Below are positions 1 to 10,335 of a DNA stretch of 31,041 nucleotides, piece by piece. Position 1 is the first letter of the stretch, and the number at the start of each line of letters is the position of its first letter. The translations under genes were made by a program, and so were the position numbers. Origin of the DNA: Temnopleurus reevesii (Eukaryota > Echinodermata > Echinoidea > Temnopleuroida > Temnopleuridae); NCBI GenBank assembly GCA_036244855.1, contig BQKZ01000533.1:1-31041 (forward strand). Direction: 5' to 3'. The notes below the pieces were generated by a model. That model did not search any database, was not told the DNA's origin, and saw nothing but the letters and a program-made list of their open reading frames with translations.

Positions 1-457
1 CTCACACTCTCCTTCCGGATGTCATCCAGGAGTCGGAAGGAGCGCAAAGAGAAAAAAGCCTGGCGGAGGACAGTATCGGGGATTCCTCGCGAGGTTGAGG
101 AGGAGCTCAAGAGAGGGCGCACTCGCTCCAACTCTGGCAGTGAGTACACCAGCAGTTCCAGTACGGACTTTGAGGAGCTGCGGACACAGAGTCTGGACAG
201 GAAACTGAAGTACTCTGTCAGGGAATACAATAAAGCGTATGAAGCGAGGAAGGCTGCTGGGAAGGAAGGGAAGCCAAGCATCGCCGTGGTAGCTCCTCTG
301 AGAAACAGGAGGAGACATCGGCATTCCATGGGGGATAGCACCAAATTGGAGAAGTCTCTGAACATGAATGGGTCCGCGTCGCTCCCTAGGGGTATAAGTC
401 TCCTCAGACCCAACTCTGTGCCAGCTGGAAGTGCAATGGGTACAGTTCAGTTCTCAG
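1..457 (+). CDS. NHS/NHSL: NHS-like coding exon A (5' edge cut by window)
   Basis: The frame reads LTLSFRMSSRSRKERKEKK from base 1, so the Met at 19 is probably internal. An acceptor-like CCAG ends at 29, and a true exon start near 30 cannot be excluded. The exon carries the family signature RRTVSGIPREVEEEL, then a Ser-rich stretch and SLDRKLKYSVREYNKAYEAR. It ends with donor TTCTCAG|GTAGGT after base 457, leaving one base of a split codon. Reading past the donor adds only 12 residues before a stop. Confidence 0.88.
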
Positions 458-3400
458 GTAGGTCAAACATGGGTAACACCAGAACTCTTTGTTAAAAAAA
501 AGTTTTGGGCAGCAGTACATTGTGCTCTGTACACTAGTTTATCATCAAATTTGGTGGACAAAAACGCTTTCGTGCAGCTTGCAACTACCTCCTGTTATCT
601 TATTTCATTTAGATAGGGGGTGTTGCAAGACAGCTGCAAACAATTGCATATCAAAAACAAAGTAGAAATTATGGTATATATTCTGATTGTCATATGGTTT
701 ATGCTCTTAGAGAAGATATGTATTCAGCAACGGATATGATTGGCCAGAACTCTGATTTTGCAAAGTCGAATGCATTTAATCCCAAATTTCTTGCAACAAC
801 CTTCATCTCAGACAAATAGCGTCCATAATTGTAATTTTTTGTGTGTGAAATAGAAATACTGATAATGTTTGTTTTATATTTGTGACACAAAACATTTGAA
901 ATATGTGTTTTTTAGAGCAGGATGTCATGTAAGAACCAATATGCAGTATATGATACAGGCAATATGTTATTAAAAAATCATATTCTAAATCTCACACAAA
1001 GTCAGGATTTTGTAAGTTTACAAGGTTTGTGTACAAGCTGTCACTTTCCTTAGAGTAATTTGGATTTCTTCTTTGGTCTAAACCACCAGGTTCCTCTGCA
1101 GACAGCTCAATGGAGAGGATCTGGCAGACATCGGCCGTCAACAGACTCAATGAAAGTGCCGAATCACACAAACGCAAGTCTGGTAGCCATTGCAACGGAA
1201 AGCCCAAGCTCTTCCTACCCCAGATGTCTCACCTCCCCAACGCTGTGATCACCACCCAAGCTCAGGTGATGCCCATTCCTACTAACACCACCGTCATGTC
1301 CCGAGGAGACCATCAGCATCCGCAACCGCACCATCACCACCATCTACGTCCGGACCCTGCAGAGCTGGCAGCCTCGGTCAGGTTACGGATGCAGAAGTCT
1401 AGCTTGCGGAAGGAGGATCGAAGGTCCAGCTCAGGGAACTGGAGCGGGACGGACAGCACCAGGACTTCTGTGTGCTCAGAACAGGACAGTCAGGTAACAC
1501 CTCCAGCCAACATGGATGCGTCTCCTTCCGATTCAGCCGTGTCAATGTCCAATGAGATGGAATGCTCTCAGGGAACACCAATTGCTCCTTGTGCCAATTC
1601 CTCATTCCCAGGGTTGATCAACGGCGATGGGTCACGGCCATGTTTCCTCCCCGTTCAGAAGTCCTCCCATAGTTCCTCCAGTGGTAGTCCAACGCCAACA
1701 AACGAGCTAGAAGCAGGAGGAGGAGGAGCAGCGGTAACTAGCAGCGGAACCTTCACCAGATTGGACACTGAGACATGGTTAAAGAGCGTTGGTGCCACTC
1801 AGGGAACTGTACCTGCTTCTGTACATAGCAAACCAGAAGCAGGCAACATGGCCCCTTCTATCAAAGGCCCTCTCAAACCTCAACTCTCCTTCGGCGATTC
1901 ATCCTCAGAGTCTTCAGTCGAGAACGCGGCAAGCATCGTCTCGGACAACACCTCCCTCGATCTTGACGCCTACTTTGGCGACTCCGCGGAAGACTTCCAA
2001 GACACGGACAGTCTCTCGGCTTTCTCCGTCGACCAGGAAGGCTACTGGACATCGATGCACTCAGACTGTGGACTCTCACCGAAGCACACCAAGCAGCCAA
2101 CCATCCCGGAGCATCCGCAGAGTGTCGGCTACGACTACGATATCGCTTCTCACTACAAGGGGAAGGAGAGCCGTCGAGGGTTCATCACTCCAAGGAACAA
2201 GCCTGCTCAGGATTCTAGCCAGCAGGCTCCTGCTCTACCGACAAGAGATGACTCCTTTTCGTTAGATGCACATCTTAGCAATCTCAAACTCCAGCCACAT
2301 CTAGGTAAGAATTCAGGGTTTCACAATTTAATTTGTATCTGTACTGCCATTTTGTTTATTTAAGCTTGCATGTACTGCTCCTCTCTATCAATCTTAGGAA
2401 CGTTTTAGTAGAGTTTTTTTGTCATAGAACAACCATCGATTGAATTTCCTATGTGAACAGGAACATTTTAGTAAGCTAGTCATGTGCATACTGCATTCAG
2501 GTATCTAAGTATGCTCATGTATATAGGCCAAACGTTCTGTGGATTGTTTTTAGAGAAGCATTATTACATTATAGATTAATCAGTGATTGGATTTTTATGT
2601 GAACAAGAACATTTCAGTAAGCTAATCATGTACTCACTACGTTCATGGATCTAAGAATGTTCATGTATATGGGCCAAACGCCCTGTGGAGCTTGTTAGAG
2701 ATAATGAAATTGTGGCATAACTAGTTTTTGCTCGAAACAAGCAGGAAAATTTTAGTAGCATTCTCACACTATAGATGAACTAGTGATTGAATTTTCGATG
2801 CGAACCGGAAGATTTCAGTAAGCTATTCATGTACACACTACATTCATGGATCTAAGAATGCTCATGTATAAGGACCAATCACTTTGTGTAGTTTATTTTT
2901 TTAGGTCATGAAATTAAGGCATGGCCTCTTTCCTCTCTAAACAAGCAGGAATATTTCTTGCATTATAGATTAACCTGTGATTATTTTTGTTTATGTGAAC
3001 AGTAGCATTTCAGTAAGCTAGTCATGTACGGACTATATTCATGGACCTAAGAATGTTCATGTATATGGGCCAAACGCCCTGTGGAGTTTGTCAGAGATCA
3101 TGAAATTGTGGCATAACTAGTTTTTGCTCGAAACAAGTAGGAGAAATTTAGTAGCATTCTCACACTATAGATTAAAAGGAATATTTCAGTAATCTAGTCA
3201 TGTACTCACTATGTTTATGTATCTAAGAATGTTCATGTATAAGGGCCAATCACTTTGTGGAGTTTTTTTTTTAGATCATGAAACTAAGGCATTACCCCTT
3301 TCTTCTCTAAACAAGCAGGAACATTTCTCGCATCAAAGATTAACCAGTGATTCAATTTTCCTATGTGAATAGGAATATTTCAGTAAGCTAGTCATGTACG

Positions 3401-6400
3401 TCCTGCGTTCATGTATCTAAGAATGCTCATGTATATGGGCCAAACGGCCTGTGGAGTGTCCTAAGGAACATGAATGTAAGACATGACCAGGTTTTTCAAC
3501 GATGCAATCAATAACTTGCGGAAGCTTGTTTTCACCTAGTTTCATGATGTTGTCTCGTGCATAGTCCACACAATGTCATGTTAGGAACACTCTCATATTC
3601 AAATTGATTCGCAATAAATCTAGCTTTTTCAGTCCACAAAATGTCATGTTTGGAACAATTTCATATTCAATTAGATTCGCAATAGTTCCAGCCTTTCCAG
3701 CTTCCCTGCGTGCTTCTATTTTCATATAATTATAATTCCTAAAAGCATCTTTTGAAAACCTTTTTGATTGTTGAAATATCTTGCCTATAAAAGAGATTTA
3801 CTTGTTTTTCATCCCAAATATTTCTTTCATCACACAAAAGTTTATCATCCGCGATAGATATATTTTACTTTTACCTCTTCCCATGGCTATGTCAAACCAA
3901 TTGAAAGGTATATGTAAATTGTCTTTAATTGCAAACAAGTTGCACCTAATGTTCTGTCCCATAGGCCATTGGTCCATTTTGTTGCTGCTATTATTCTCCC
4001 CCTGAGATAGATTCTTGATTGCGTTTAAAGCATTTGTAGATGTAGGTACCCACTTAAGTGGTAAATATAACCTCTAAGATAGAACGGTTTTATCGAATAG
4101 TTACATATAGATGTTACATTTCTTTTGAATGTTTATTGGGTAAAGTTACATACTTGTCTCTCTGCTGGGAATTGTTGCAATTGGTATAACACCGACCACT
4201 TAAGGGATAATAGTACATAATCCCTTAATAGCTACTATTCAAAGAAAGTAATAAAATTTACCTCTGAGGTATCTTAAGTGTAATTGATATCAATTATTTT
4301 TTCAGATCCTCATCGCTTTTAGTGTATCTTGATTGAAGATAAATGTTATATCCTTGCCCTATTTTCTAGACAGAAACTCTCTTTTTGACAGATTTTTTTT
4401 TCTTTCAAAGCTTAGTCATATTTGTTAGATTATAACGTGTGTACATTAAGAGAATTTAAAGTGAGGGACAGTAAACGGGTCTCAGAAATTTGTGAGAGAT
4501 TTTATGATGTCAATATTCTATGTCCTCATATGTTTTTTCCTCAAATATACTCCTATGGAACAGTCTAAAATTCCATGATTTCATTACTTTTATATCGTTC
4601 AAGATTAACTTTGGTTCAATTCATTTCCTTATCATTTCGCTTATGATTAAGATTCTGCTAGGATTGAAAGCTCAAGCTCTTTTTTTACTTCAAGGTTATC
4701 TTTAACGATACATTTTGAAACTGGTAATCAAGTCCCATAAAGGATAGAATTCTTCTTTTTTTGGTAGAGCAATATTTATTCATTGTTCCTGCAGCTTATT
4801 TTGATGTAGAACAAACCATTTGCAAATGGAAAAGGTGCTGCATGACATCCAAAGAGCAGCAGTTTTCAAAATGGAGATCATTACAATTACTTTTTTATTC
4901 CATCACTATATACACAGAACTCCCATCCATTATGAATTTGGAGGGAAGAATATAGAATTATTTATCATTCCAAATACATTTTTATATAGTTCTTATGATT
5001 TTTCTTGGTAATATCTAGTACACTATCATCCTCTCTCTTTTTAAGCAGTATATCTTCTTTTTCAGACAGAAAGATTGGGTGGTCTTCTGTACAGAGATAC
5101 AATGTACCAACCATTTAGGATTATGCATGATTGAAATGAGAATGCTTATCCCTGAAGAGCTGGTCCAAATATCTCCTCTGGAGAGAAAACATACAAGTAT
5201 TGTAATCATACCCTCTCTTATGAGAAAATATTTGGTTATGCTGTTATGTAATTCACATTTAAATTCTATCCTAATGCATATTCTGGAATGGGTAATATCT
5301 TTGACTGCATGGGACACATGATTTTAACTGAGAGCTCTATTTAGTAGCTTATGTTTTAAAAGATTTTTTAACATTAGGAATGTTTTTTTTGTTTTTATCA
5401 TTTATCTGCATCTCAGATGGCAGCCCAATCTCGATGGATTCTTCGTCCCCGTCCAACCAGACGCTAACCAATGAATCCGATGGCAGCCGCAGTGTGACGC
5501 CTGCCCCGAGTGACATGTCGGACATAAGCAGCGCCAGTTACGATCTTCCGCCACCGTTGGGCAGCTCCAATGATCCTCAGATGTACAACATGAGCTACGG
5601 AGGAGCTCCGAATGTTCCAGGTCTGCCTGGCGTATCATCAACCACCAATAGACCGGCTCCGTTGGGTACCCTGAGCATGGCTAATAGCATTTCATCAACT
5701 GGGATGCAGCTCACCCAGTCCATGATCAACGGCGGTAGTCGAATGACCGATTCGCCCAGCATGACAAGTAGCTCTCAGCAAACAACAAATCAGAATGCCG
5801 GTGTCTTGGGTCTGCAGAATCATTTTCCATCCGTGTCTTCGCCTGCTGCTACGTCAGGCAGTCAAGCATCAGATTTCTGGGCAACCCCTATCCCAGGAGC
5901 TATGCTCAAAGCTAGAGAACGCTTTTATGGGTATAAACCTGCGCCCAAACCTGAAGGTCAGCCCGGTCAGGCGACTTCCGCAGAATCCGACACGGACACT
6001 GTAACACCTGTCACAAGCCCTAGGACTCCTACTGATTCTAATAACATGTTCTTTGGAATGTATCCTGGTAGTTATAGTGTGATAAAGAAGAAAACTAAGG
6101 ACAGCACATATACAGTTTACTCCAATGGAATGACATCAAGTCTGATCAACAAGCCAGCAGATGTCATCTCACCGACAAACTCGCTGGATCGGAAGCAGAA
6201 GTTCAACCGTTACGTAAATGACCTTCAGGCACAAGCTCCACAGGCGTATGATGCTCTCGCCCAGCTGAAGGCGGGAGAGGAAAGAACCAAAGCCATGTCC
6301 AGGGAACAGAGAGCTGAGATTCTGGAGCAGATGAGGAAGTCCAAGTCCGGCGGGCGCAACGGAAGCATGGCTACCCCACCAACAACTCCTACCTCCCCTC

Positions 6401-7995
6401 CCATTATCCCAACCACCACCAATGTCTCAGCCATGCTGGCGATATCCTCAGCTTGTGAGTCCCCTCTCAACACCGAGGAGGCAAGGACAACATCATTCAG
6501 GACCTCCTACAAGGAAGGCATCGGGGCCAAAAATCTGGACCCTGACAAGGCAATCATCCATGCAGCAAAGAGCCTAGAGGATAAGCGAAGTGAACCTGAT
6601 GTGGTGGATGGTGCGGAGACACGGCAGACCAATGCCAGCACAGGAATGGACGATGTCGCAGGACGGCCCACAACTCCTAAGAATACAACAGTAGAACTAT
6701 CGGAAGAAGAAGAGTATATTCCGTATGTCTTTGATCCCAAACGACAACCAGGAAACTCTATATTGAAAGGCAGTGCCAAAAGGGAAGATCTCCGTGCTAA
6801 GATTCACAAAGCAAAGAAGAAGTTAGATATCTCAACAGACCCCTTTGCAGATACAGCCATAGGACAAATGATGGCTGCAGACTCCCCCTATGACAATGTT
6901 CCTCCCAATAGTAGAACTATTCGCTTTTCGGAAACCGTTACGGTTGAAAACACTCCCGTTCGCGTCTGTCAAGTATCAGGTAAACCAAGGACTAATATGA
7001 GCGACTTCAAAGCTTTATTGCAGCAACAAGCGCAACCTATAGGATCAATGAAAGTATCTGCTTGCTATGCGCTCAATGTCCGCAGCCAAAGTATTAGAGG
7101 TTCAAGGAATGCAGAGCTCTTGTATCGCGGTATCTTGCAGGAGGAGGATGAAGCCAAGAAAGCAGAAGACGATAGATCAGAGAGCCCTGTCCCAGAGAGG
7201 AAAATAGTAACTGTTAGCGACTTGAAAAATGCCATGGCATCGGCCAGAGGCAATGTCAGGATGGTCAACGTTGAAGAAGCGAGAGTTCAACCTGAGATCG
7301 TAAACAAATCAAGTTGTGCAACGGTAACCACCATACCTGAGATATCATCACTTCCTATCAGAGAAACTGTAATCAATGGTGATGATGACTCACCGGAGTG
7401 TGATGCTAAGAGCTTAGAGGTAGCTGACGTGCATCACCCACCGGTTTCATTGCCCTCATCATCAGGTGTAGGAGATGGTGAACATTGTAAGAAAGGCTGT
7501 GAATCGAACGGTCAAGCTGTGGCGATATCCTGTAATAATAACAATAATAACCATAATGTAGACGAATCCATCCATATGTCAGCAAAAGCTCCAAGTCCTG
7601 ATGTTAAAAAAGTCAAACCCATGACAAGTGTACAGAATCCCACTCCTGACACAACATTAACATCCAGCACGGAAAGCAGCGAAGACCCTACAGTAAGACG
7701 AATGCCAAAGCACTCCTGGTCCGACACAGATCTCAACCGCACCAACCTCATGGCAGCCATCAGAGATCGGGGAAAGCAGAACGATAGGAGAGAGCTCGCT
7801 GTGGCCAGGCTCGAGGAGGCACGAGACGTCGGTAAGAAGGGAAGCCCAAAGCGTCGCTCCATGCCGGTTAGTAGATCAGAAGGTAGTATTCATTCCATCC
7901 TAGACTCTGTCAAGCATTCGATACAGAAGATGTCGCCCAAGCATGAAGTACAGGAGGGCACTGATATGGAGTATCCTCCTGATGCATGGGATTGA
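1..7995 (+). CDS. NHS/NHSL: NHS/NHSL (Nance-Horan syndrome, guk-holder) family adaptor, 5' partial; join 1..457, 1090..2304, 5417..7995
   Basis: Family members are cytoplasmic scaffolds that bind the WAVE/Scar-Abi complex and tune actin and cell junctions. Splicing the three exons gives about 1410 residues counted from the Met at 19, but the frame stays open to base 1, so the N-terminus (WAVE-homology region in vertebrates) is probably upstream. Blocks matching my memory of human NHSL1: WRRTVSGIPREVEEEL (residues 15-30), SGNWSGTDSTRTS (261-273), EGYWTSMHSDCGL (about 463-475), REDLRAKIHKAKKKL (1007-1021) and MSDFKALL (1079-1086). Between them the protein is rich in Ser, Pro and Thr and looks disordered. 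It has a His run near residue 220, an Asn run encoded near 7530, and SH3-type proline motifs. No membrane segments are visible. Both junctions are phase 1 with good donors and acceptors. Family assignment is firm; which vertebrate paralogue it is closest to cannot be decided. Confidence 0.93.
458..1089 (+). other. Intron 1 of the NHS-like gene
   Basis: AT-rich DNA of 632 bp between donor GTAGGT (458) and acceptor ACCACCAG (ends 1089). It contains a probable degenerate inverted-repeat element (616-801). No other gene is seen. Confidence 0.85.
616..801. mobile_element. Degenerate MITE-like element, GGGGGTGTTGC-terminus family
   Basis: The left end GGGGGTGTTGCAAGACAGCT and nearby CTGCAAACAATTGCA resemble the left end of the cleaner element at 16685. 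The right end CTTGCAACAACC is a weak inverted match. No target duplication is clear. The length (186 bp) is close to the copy at 20773. Confidence 0.4.
1090..2304 (+). CDS. NHS/NHSL: NHS-like coding exon B
   Basis: The 1215-bp exon reads in frame from the codon split at 457/1090 to donor CTAG|GTAAGA at 2305, again leaving one base. It encodes the His-rich run (HPQPHHHHHLR), SGNWSGTDSTRTS and EGYWTSMHSDCGL. The last two are close to human NHSL1 (GNWSGSSSTCPS and EGYYTSMHFDCGL as I recall them). Near the end is a proline-Arg motif, APALPTRDDS, of the SH3-ligand kind. A second acceptor, CTCTGCAG ending at 1101, lies 12 bp inside and is also in frame. Confidence 0.92.
2414..3497. repeat. Tandem repeat array, ~195-bp unit with alternating A/B types
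   Basis: Six units share GTAAGCTAGTCATGTAC (or near variants) followed by ATCTAAGAATG(C/T)TCATGTATA. The shared block starts near 2473, 2620, 2820, 3016, 3193 and 3386. Units 2 and 4 share GGGCCAAACGCCCTGTGGAG and a GGCATAACTAG tail. Units 3 and 5 instead share CCAATCACTTTGTG and a CTCTAAACAAGCAGGA tail. Units 1 and 6 resemble the A type. Confidence 0.9.
3563..3698. repeat. 68-bp direct tandem duplication
   Basis: Two adjacent copies begin AGTCCACA(C/A)AATGTCATGTT and share GGAACA, TCATATTCAA and GATTCGCAATA. Copy 1 is 3563-3630 and copy 2 is 3631-3698. It lies just downstream of the larger array but is unrelated to it. Confidence 0.8.
5417..7995 (+). CDS. NHS/NHSL: NHS-like terminal coding exon C
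   Basis: The 2579-bp exon begins after CATCTCAG, completes the split codon (Asp) and runs to TGA at 7993-7995. It carries SNNMFFGMYPGSYSVIKKK, a basic coiled-coil-prone stretch (DALAQLKAGEERTKAMSREQ), then NSILKGS, REDLRAKIHKAKKKL, RTIRFSETVTV, MSDFKALLQQQ and near the C-terminus TNLMAAIRDRGKQ. REDLRAKIHKAKKKL and MSDFKALL correspond to the TEDLFAVIHRSKRK and EEFKLLLLKKG blocks of NHSL1. The C-terminal tail (RSMPVSRSEGSIHSILDSVK) is not one I recognise from vertebrates. Large last exons are usual in this family. Confidence 0.93.
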
Positions 7996-8300
7996 AGCAA
8001 TCAAAAGAGACAGCGATGCTATGATAGTGTCAGATTCTAAAATGTACTCGTGCAGAATATTGTGAGGGACTGAATCAATGAAAGTATGCCATGATTGAGG
8101 TCAGATTTCAAAATGTGTTGATACAGAAAGTCGTTCGGATGCTTAGGAATGAAGAAATGAAAAGAGGCATCAGTGATACAATGGTGTCTGATTCTAAAAA
8201 TGTTCCGATCCGGAATATCGTCCAGATGTAGGTACGGAAGCACTGAAGAGCGTACAGAGTCAATGCTATCATGATTTTAAACTCTAGAATGAAGACTGAC
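7995..8300. repeat. Degenerate ~72-87-bp tandem repeat in the 3' UTR
   Basis: Four imperfect units are aligned by (A/T)GATTCTAAAA(A)TGT-like blocks at about 8034, 8106, 8191 and 8279. Each is preceded by GAA(G/T)CAATGAAA-like and ATGCTATGATAGTGTC-like segments. The array starts at the stop codon and is not coding. Confidence 0.65.
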
Positions 8301-8950
8301 TCTGTTAGGAAAGAAGCAGGGGAGCTCCATGAAATACTCTCCCAACACAAGGGATTGAGTAAATTTGACAGCTAGGGCCAAGTTGTTGTTAATTAAGTGT
8401 GCATTGTTCGCTTTAAACTGTTGGAAAAAAATTGATGTTTCCAATCGGCACCTATAGGTATCCTCCATTTACACAGCAAAGAAAAGTGGCAATAGGAGGA
8501 CCCTGGTGTTATAAAAGGTGTGAAATTATGTTTGTTAGCACCCTTCTAGCTATACCCAGTCAATCCATTCGCTTCCTTTCAAAAATATATACTCAGCTCT
8601 CTCTTTTATTCTAGACAAACAATCAATCAATTTTTTGATATTCAAATTGAAAACGAAACTTTGTTTGTGATTGTTACTCCATAAACAAGGCTGTAGCATT
8701 TGAGCAAGACACAAAATAGTAACCATGTACAAGTGAATAATATAGTGTAGGAAAAGTAGGCTTTCATTTGGTCCAAGGTAATGACATTTTGCTATAAACA
8801 TCATTATCTTCATTTCTTTCTTCCAAACAAAAATATTTTATTTATGTTACAGAACAGAAACATGATAGTGGATTCGAACATAGTATGCATATTTTACTGC
8901 CCTTGCAAAGTTATATTTTCTTAACAAAAATAAATGTTTACAATGATTTT
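7996..8950 (+). other. Proximal 3' untranslated region of the NHS-like gene
   Basis: Directly follows the TGA. It starts with a degenerate tandem repeat (7995-8300), then AT-rich DNA without coding potential. A canonical AATAAA at 8929-8934 is followed by T- and GT-rich sequence and could end a short transcript form. Transcript ends are inferred only. Confidence 0.6.
8929..8934 (+). terminator. Candidate poly(A) signal AATAAA (proximal)
   Basis: First canonical hexamer noticed after the NHS-like stop codon, with T/GT-rich sequence 20-45 bp downstream. It would give a 3' UTR of about 0.95 kb. Confidence 0.45.
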
Positions 8951-10000
8951 GTAATTGGAAGATTGTGTTTTTCACTGTTTTACAGAAAAAAAGTTTCACT
9001 TATGTAATGGAAATCATGAAAAAGATGAAAAATATCATTCGGTATTTGCAATCGATTTTATTTTCAAATGTTACAGGTTCAAAGTGCTTTCTCCAATTTC
9101 TTATGCTAATGCAAGACGATTAGATGATCAAATTCATTCCCAGTAATTCATCGTTATCACTGCCGCATTCTCCGTTGTAAAAAGCTTGATATGATAATGT
9201 TTTAACCTAATATGTAAATGTATTGTAAACGATTCAACATAATACATTGTAACAATTATGTGTTATATCATTCATTTGTTATATGTGTAATTCTCTGAAC
9301 AGTAGTTGATAATCTTTTTGTAGTTACATTTACGTAAAGAAGTGCAATCTTTCATTTGCATGACAAATTTGAGCTCTGATTGTTCGTACTGCCCTCTTTC
9401 TGTAGTTCTTGCCTTTTTAGATATTTTTGTTGCCTTTTACGATAATTTTTATTTCTTCTTAGCTATGGACATGACAGCTTATATTGAAGCAAGTTGTTTA
9501 ACTTTTAGAAAATTTTGACCTGGTAATGGTAATATTTTTAGCATAACAAATTAGACATTTTATTTTGTATATTCATTGTGGTTGGCCGATGTATTCATGG
9601 ATTTTTAAAAGATATTGGATAGACTTTGTAATTAAAAAAATATATACTCCCACCTTAGGTTGTTCCTTTTGCAGAGAAGAAATGTTCAGTGATACTTCCC
9701 CCCCCCCCGACAAACCCAGATGTCTTGGACAAAATTTAGCAAATGATAATTAAGATTATTTCTCGCAAACCTATTGCAGTAAATTGATTATTTTTTATTT
9801 GACACAAATATTAAATATTTACTTCTTAGCAAGACTAACATTGTTCTTTTACAACTAAAGATATATCACCTTTTAGAACATAGGGATCTTGATATAATGA
9901 TTGGAAATGTATGTGTAATGTCAATAATATTGTTTGAAGAACGTTTTTTTTTCATTTATCTGTAAATGACATTAATGTTTTATCAAAGTTGACTGCAAAC
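8951..10000. other. AT-rich, no gene seen
   Basis: AT-rich sequence with homopolymer runs, including nine C at 9701-9709. No supported coding or RNA gene. It may be distal 3' UTR of the NHS-like gene if later poly(A) signals are used. Confidence 0.5.
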
Positions 10001-10169
10001 TCAGTTAGTTTTCCCATCAATAGCCGAAGGCGATCATTTTGTGACCCACCCTTGATGCGTCGTTGTCTCCTGGGTTACGAGTGATACTTTTGGCTGTTGA
10101 CTTCATGAACCTGCCTAGTCCAGTTTGTACTCTGTGAAATTTGTCAGTCCCATGCAGAAGAACATAATG

Positions 10170-10335
10170 GTTAGAACTGGCTATAGCAAGGGTACCATTT
10201 GGTGCTCATTGCATTCAAGGAATTTCTTCTTACCAGTACCCATTCACCTCACCTGGGTTGAGTGCAGCACACTGTAGATAAATTTCACAGAGGCTTAACA
10301 TGGACTAGTAGCTGTTAGGCAAGGGAGCGATGCAT
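10170..10335. repeat. Possible dispersed repeat
   Basis: More GC-rich than its surroundings. The TACCCATTCACCTCACCTGG and GGGTTGAGTGCAGCA segments resemble repeats I recall from sea urchin introns. GGGTTGAGTGCAGCA recurs near 14524 in this window. Boundaries are not defined. Confidence 0.35.

Larger units (their letters stand above)
2305..5416 (+). other. Intron 2 of the NHS-like gene
   Basis: AT-rich intron of 3112 bp, donor GTAAGA (2305) and acceptor TTATCTGCATCTCAG (ends 5416). The first third is a ~195-bp tandem array (2414-3497), followed by a 68-bp duplication (3563-3698). A perfect palindrome CCACTTAAGTGG lies at 4050-4061 and a hairpin-forming TTAAGGGAT...ATCCCTTAA near 4200-4228. 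From about 4290 to 5400 I see only AT-rich single-copy-looking DNA; short open frames there have no recognisable features. Confidence 0.85.

Noticed and set aside
1060..2265. Alternative frames over exon B (62 and 158 codons)
   Set aside because: Shadows of the real frame. Only the chosen frame joins exons A and C and carries NHS-family motifs.
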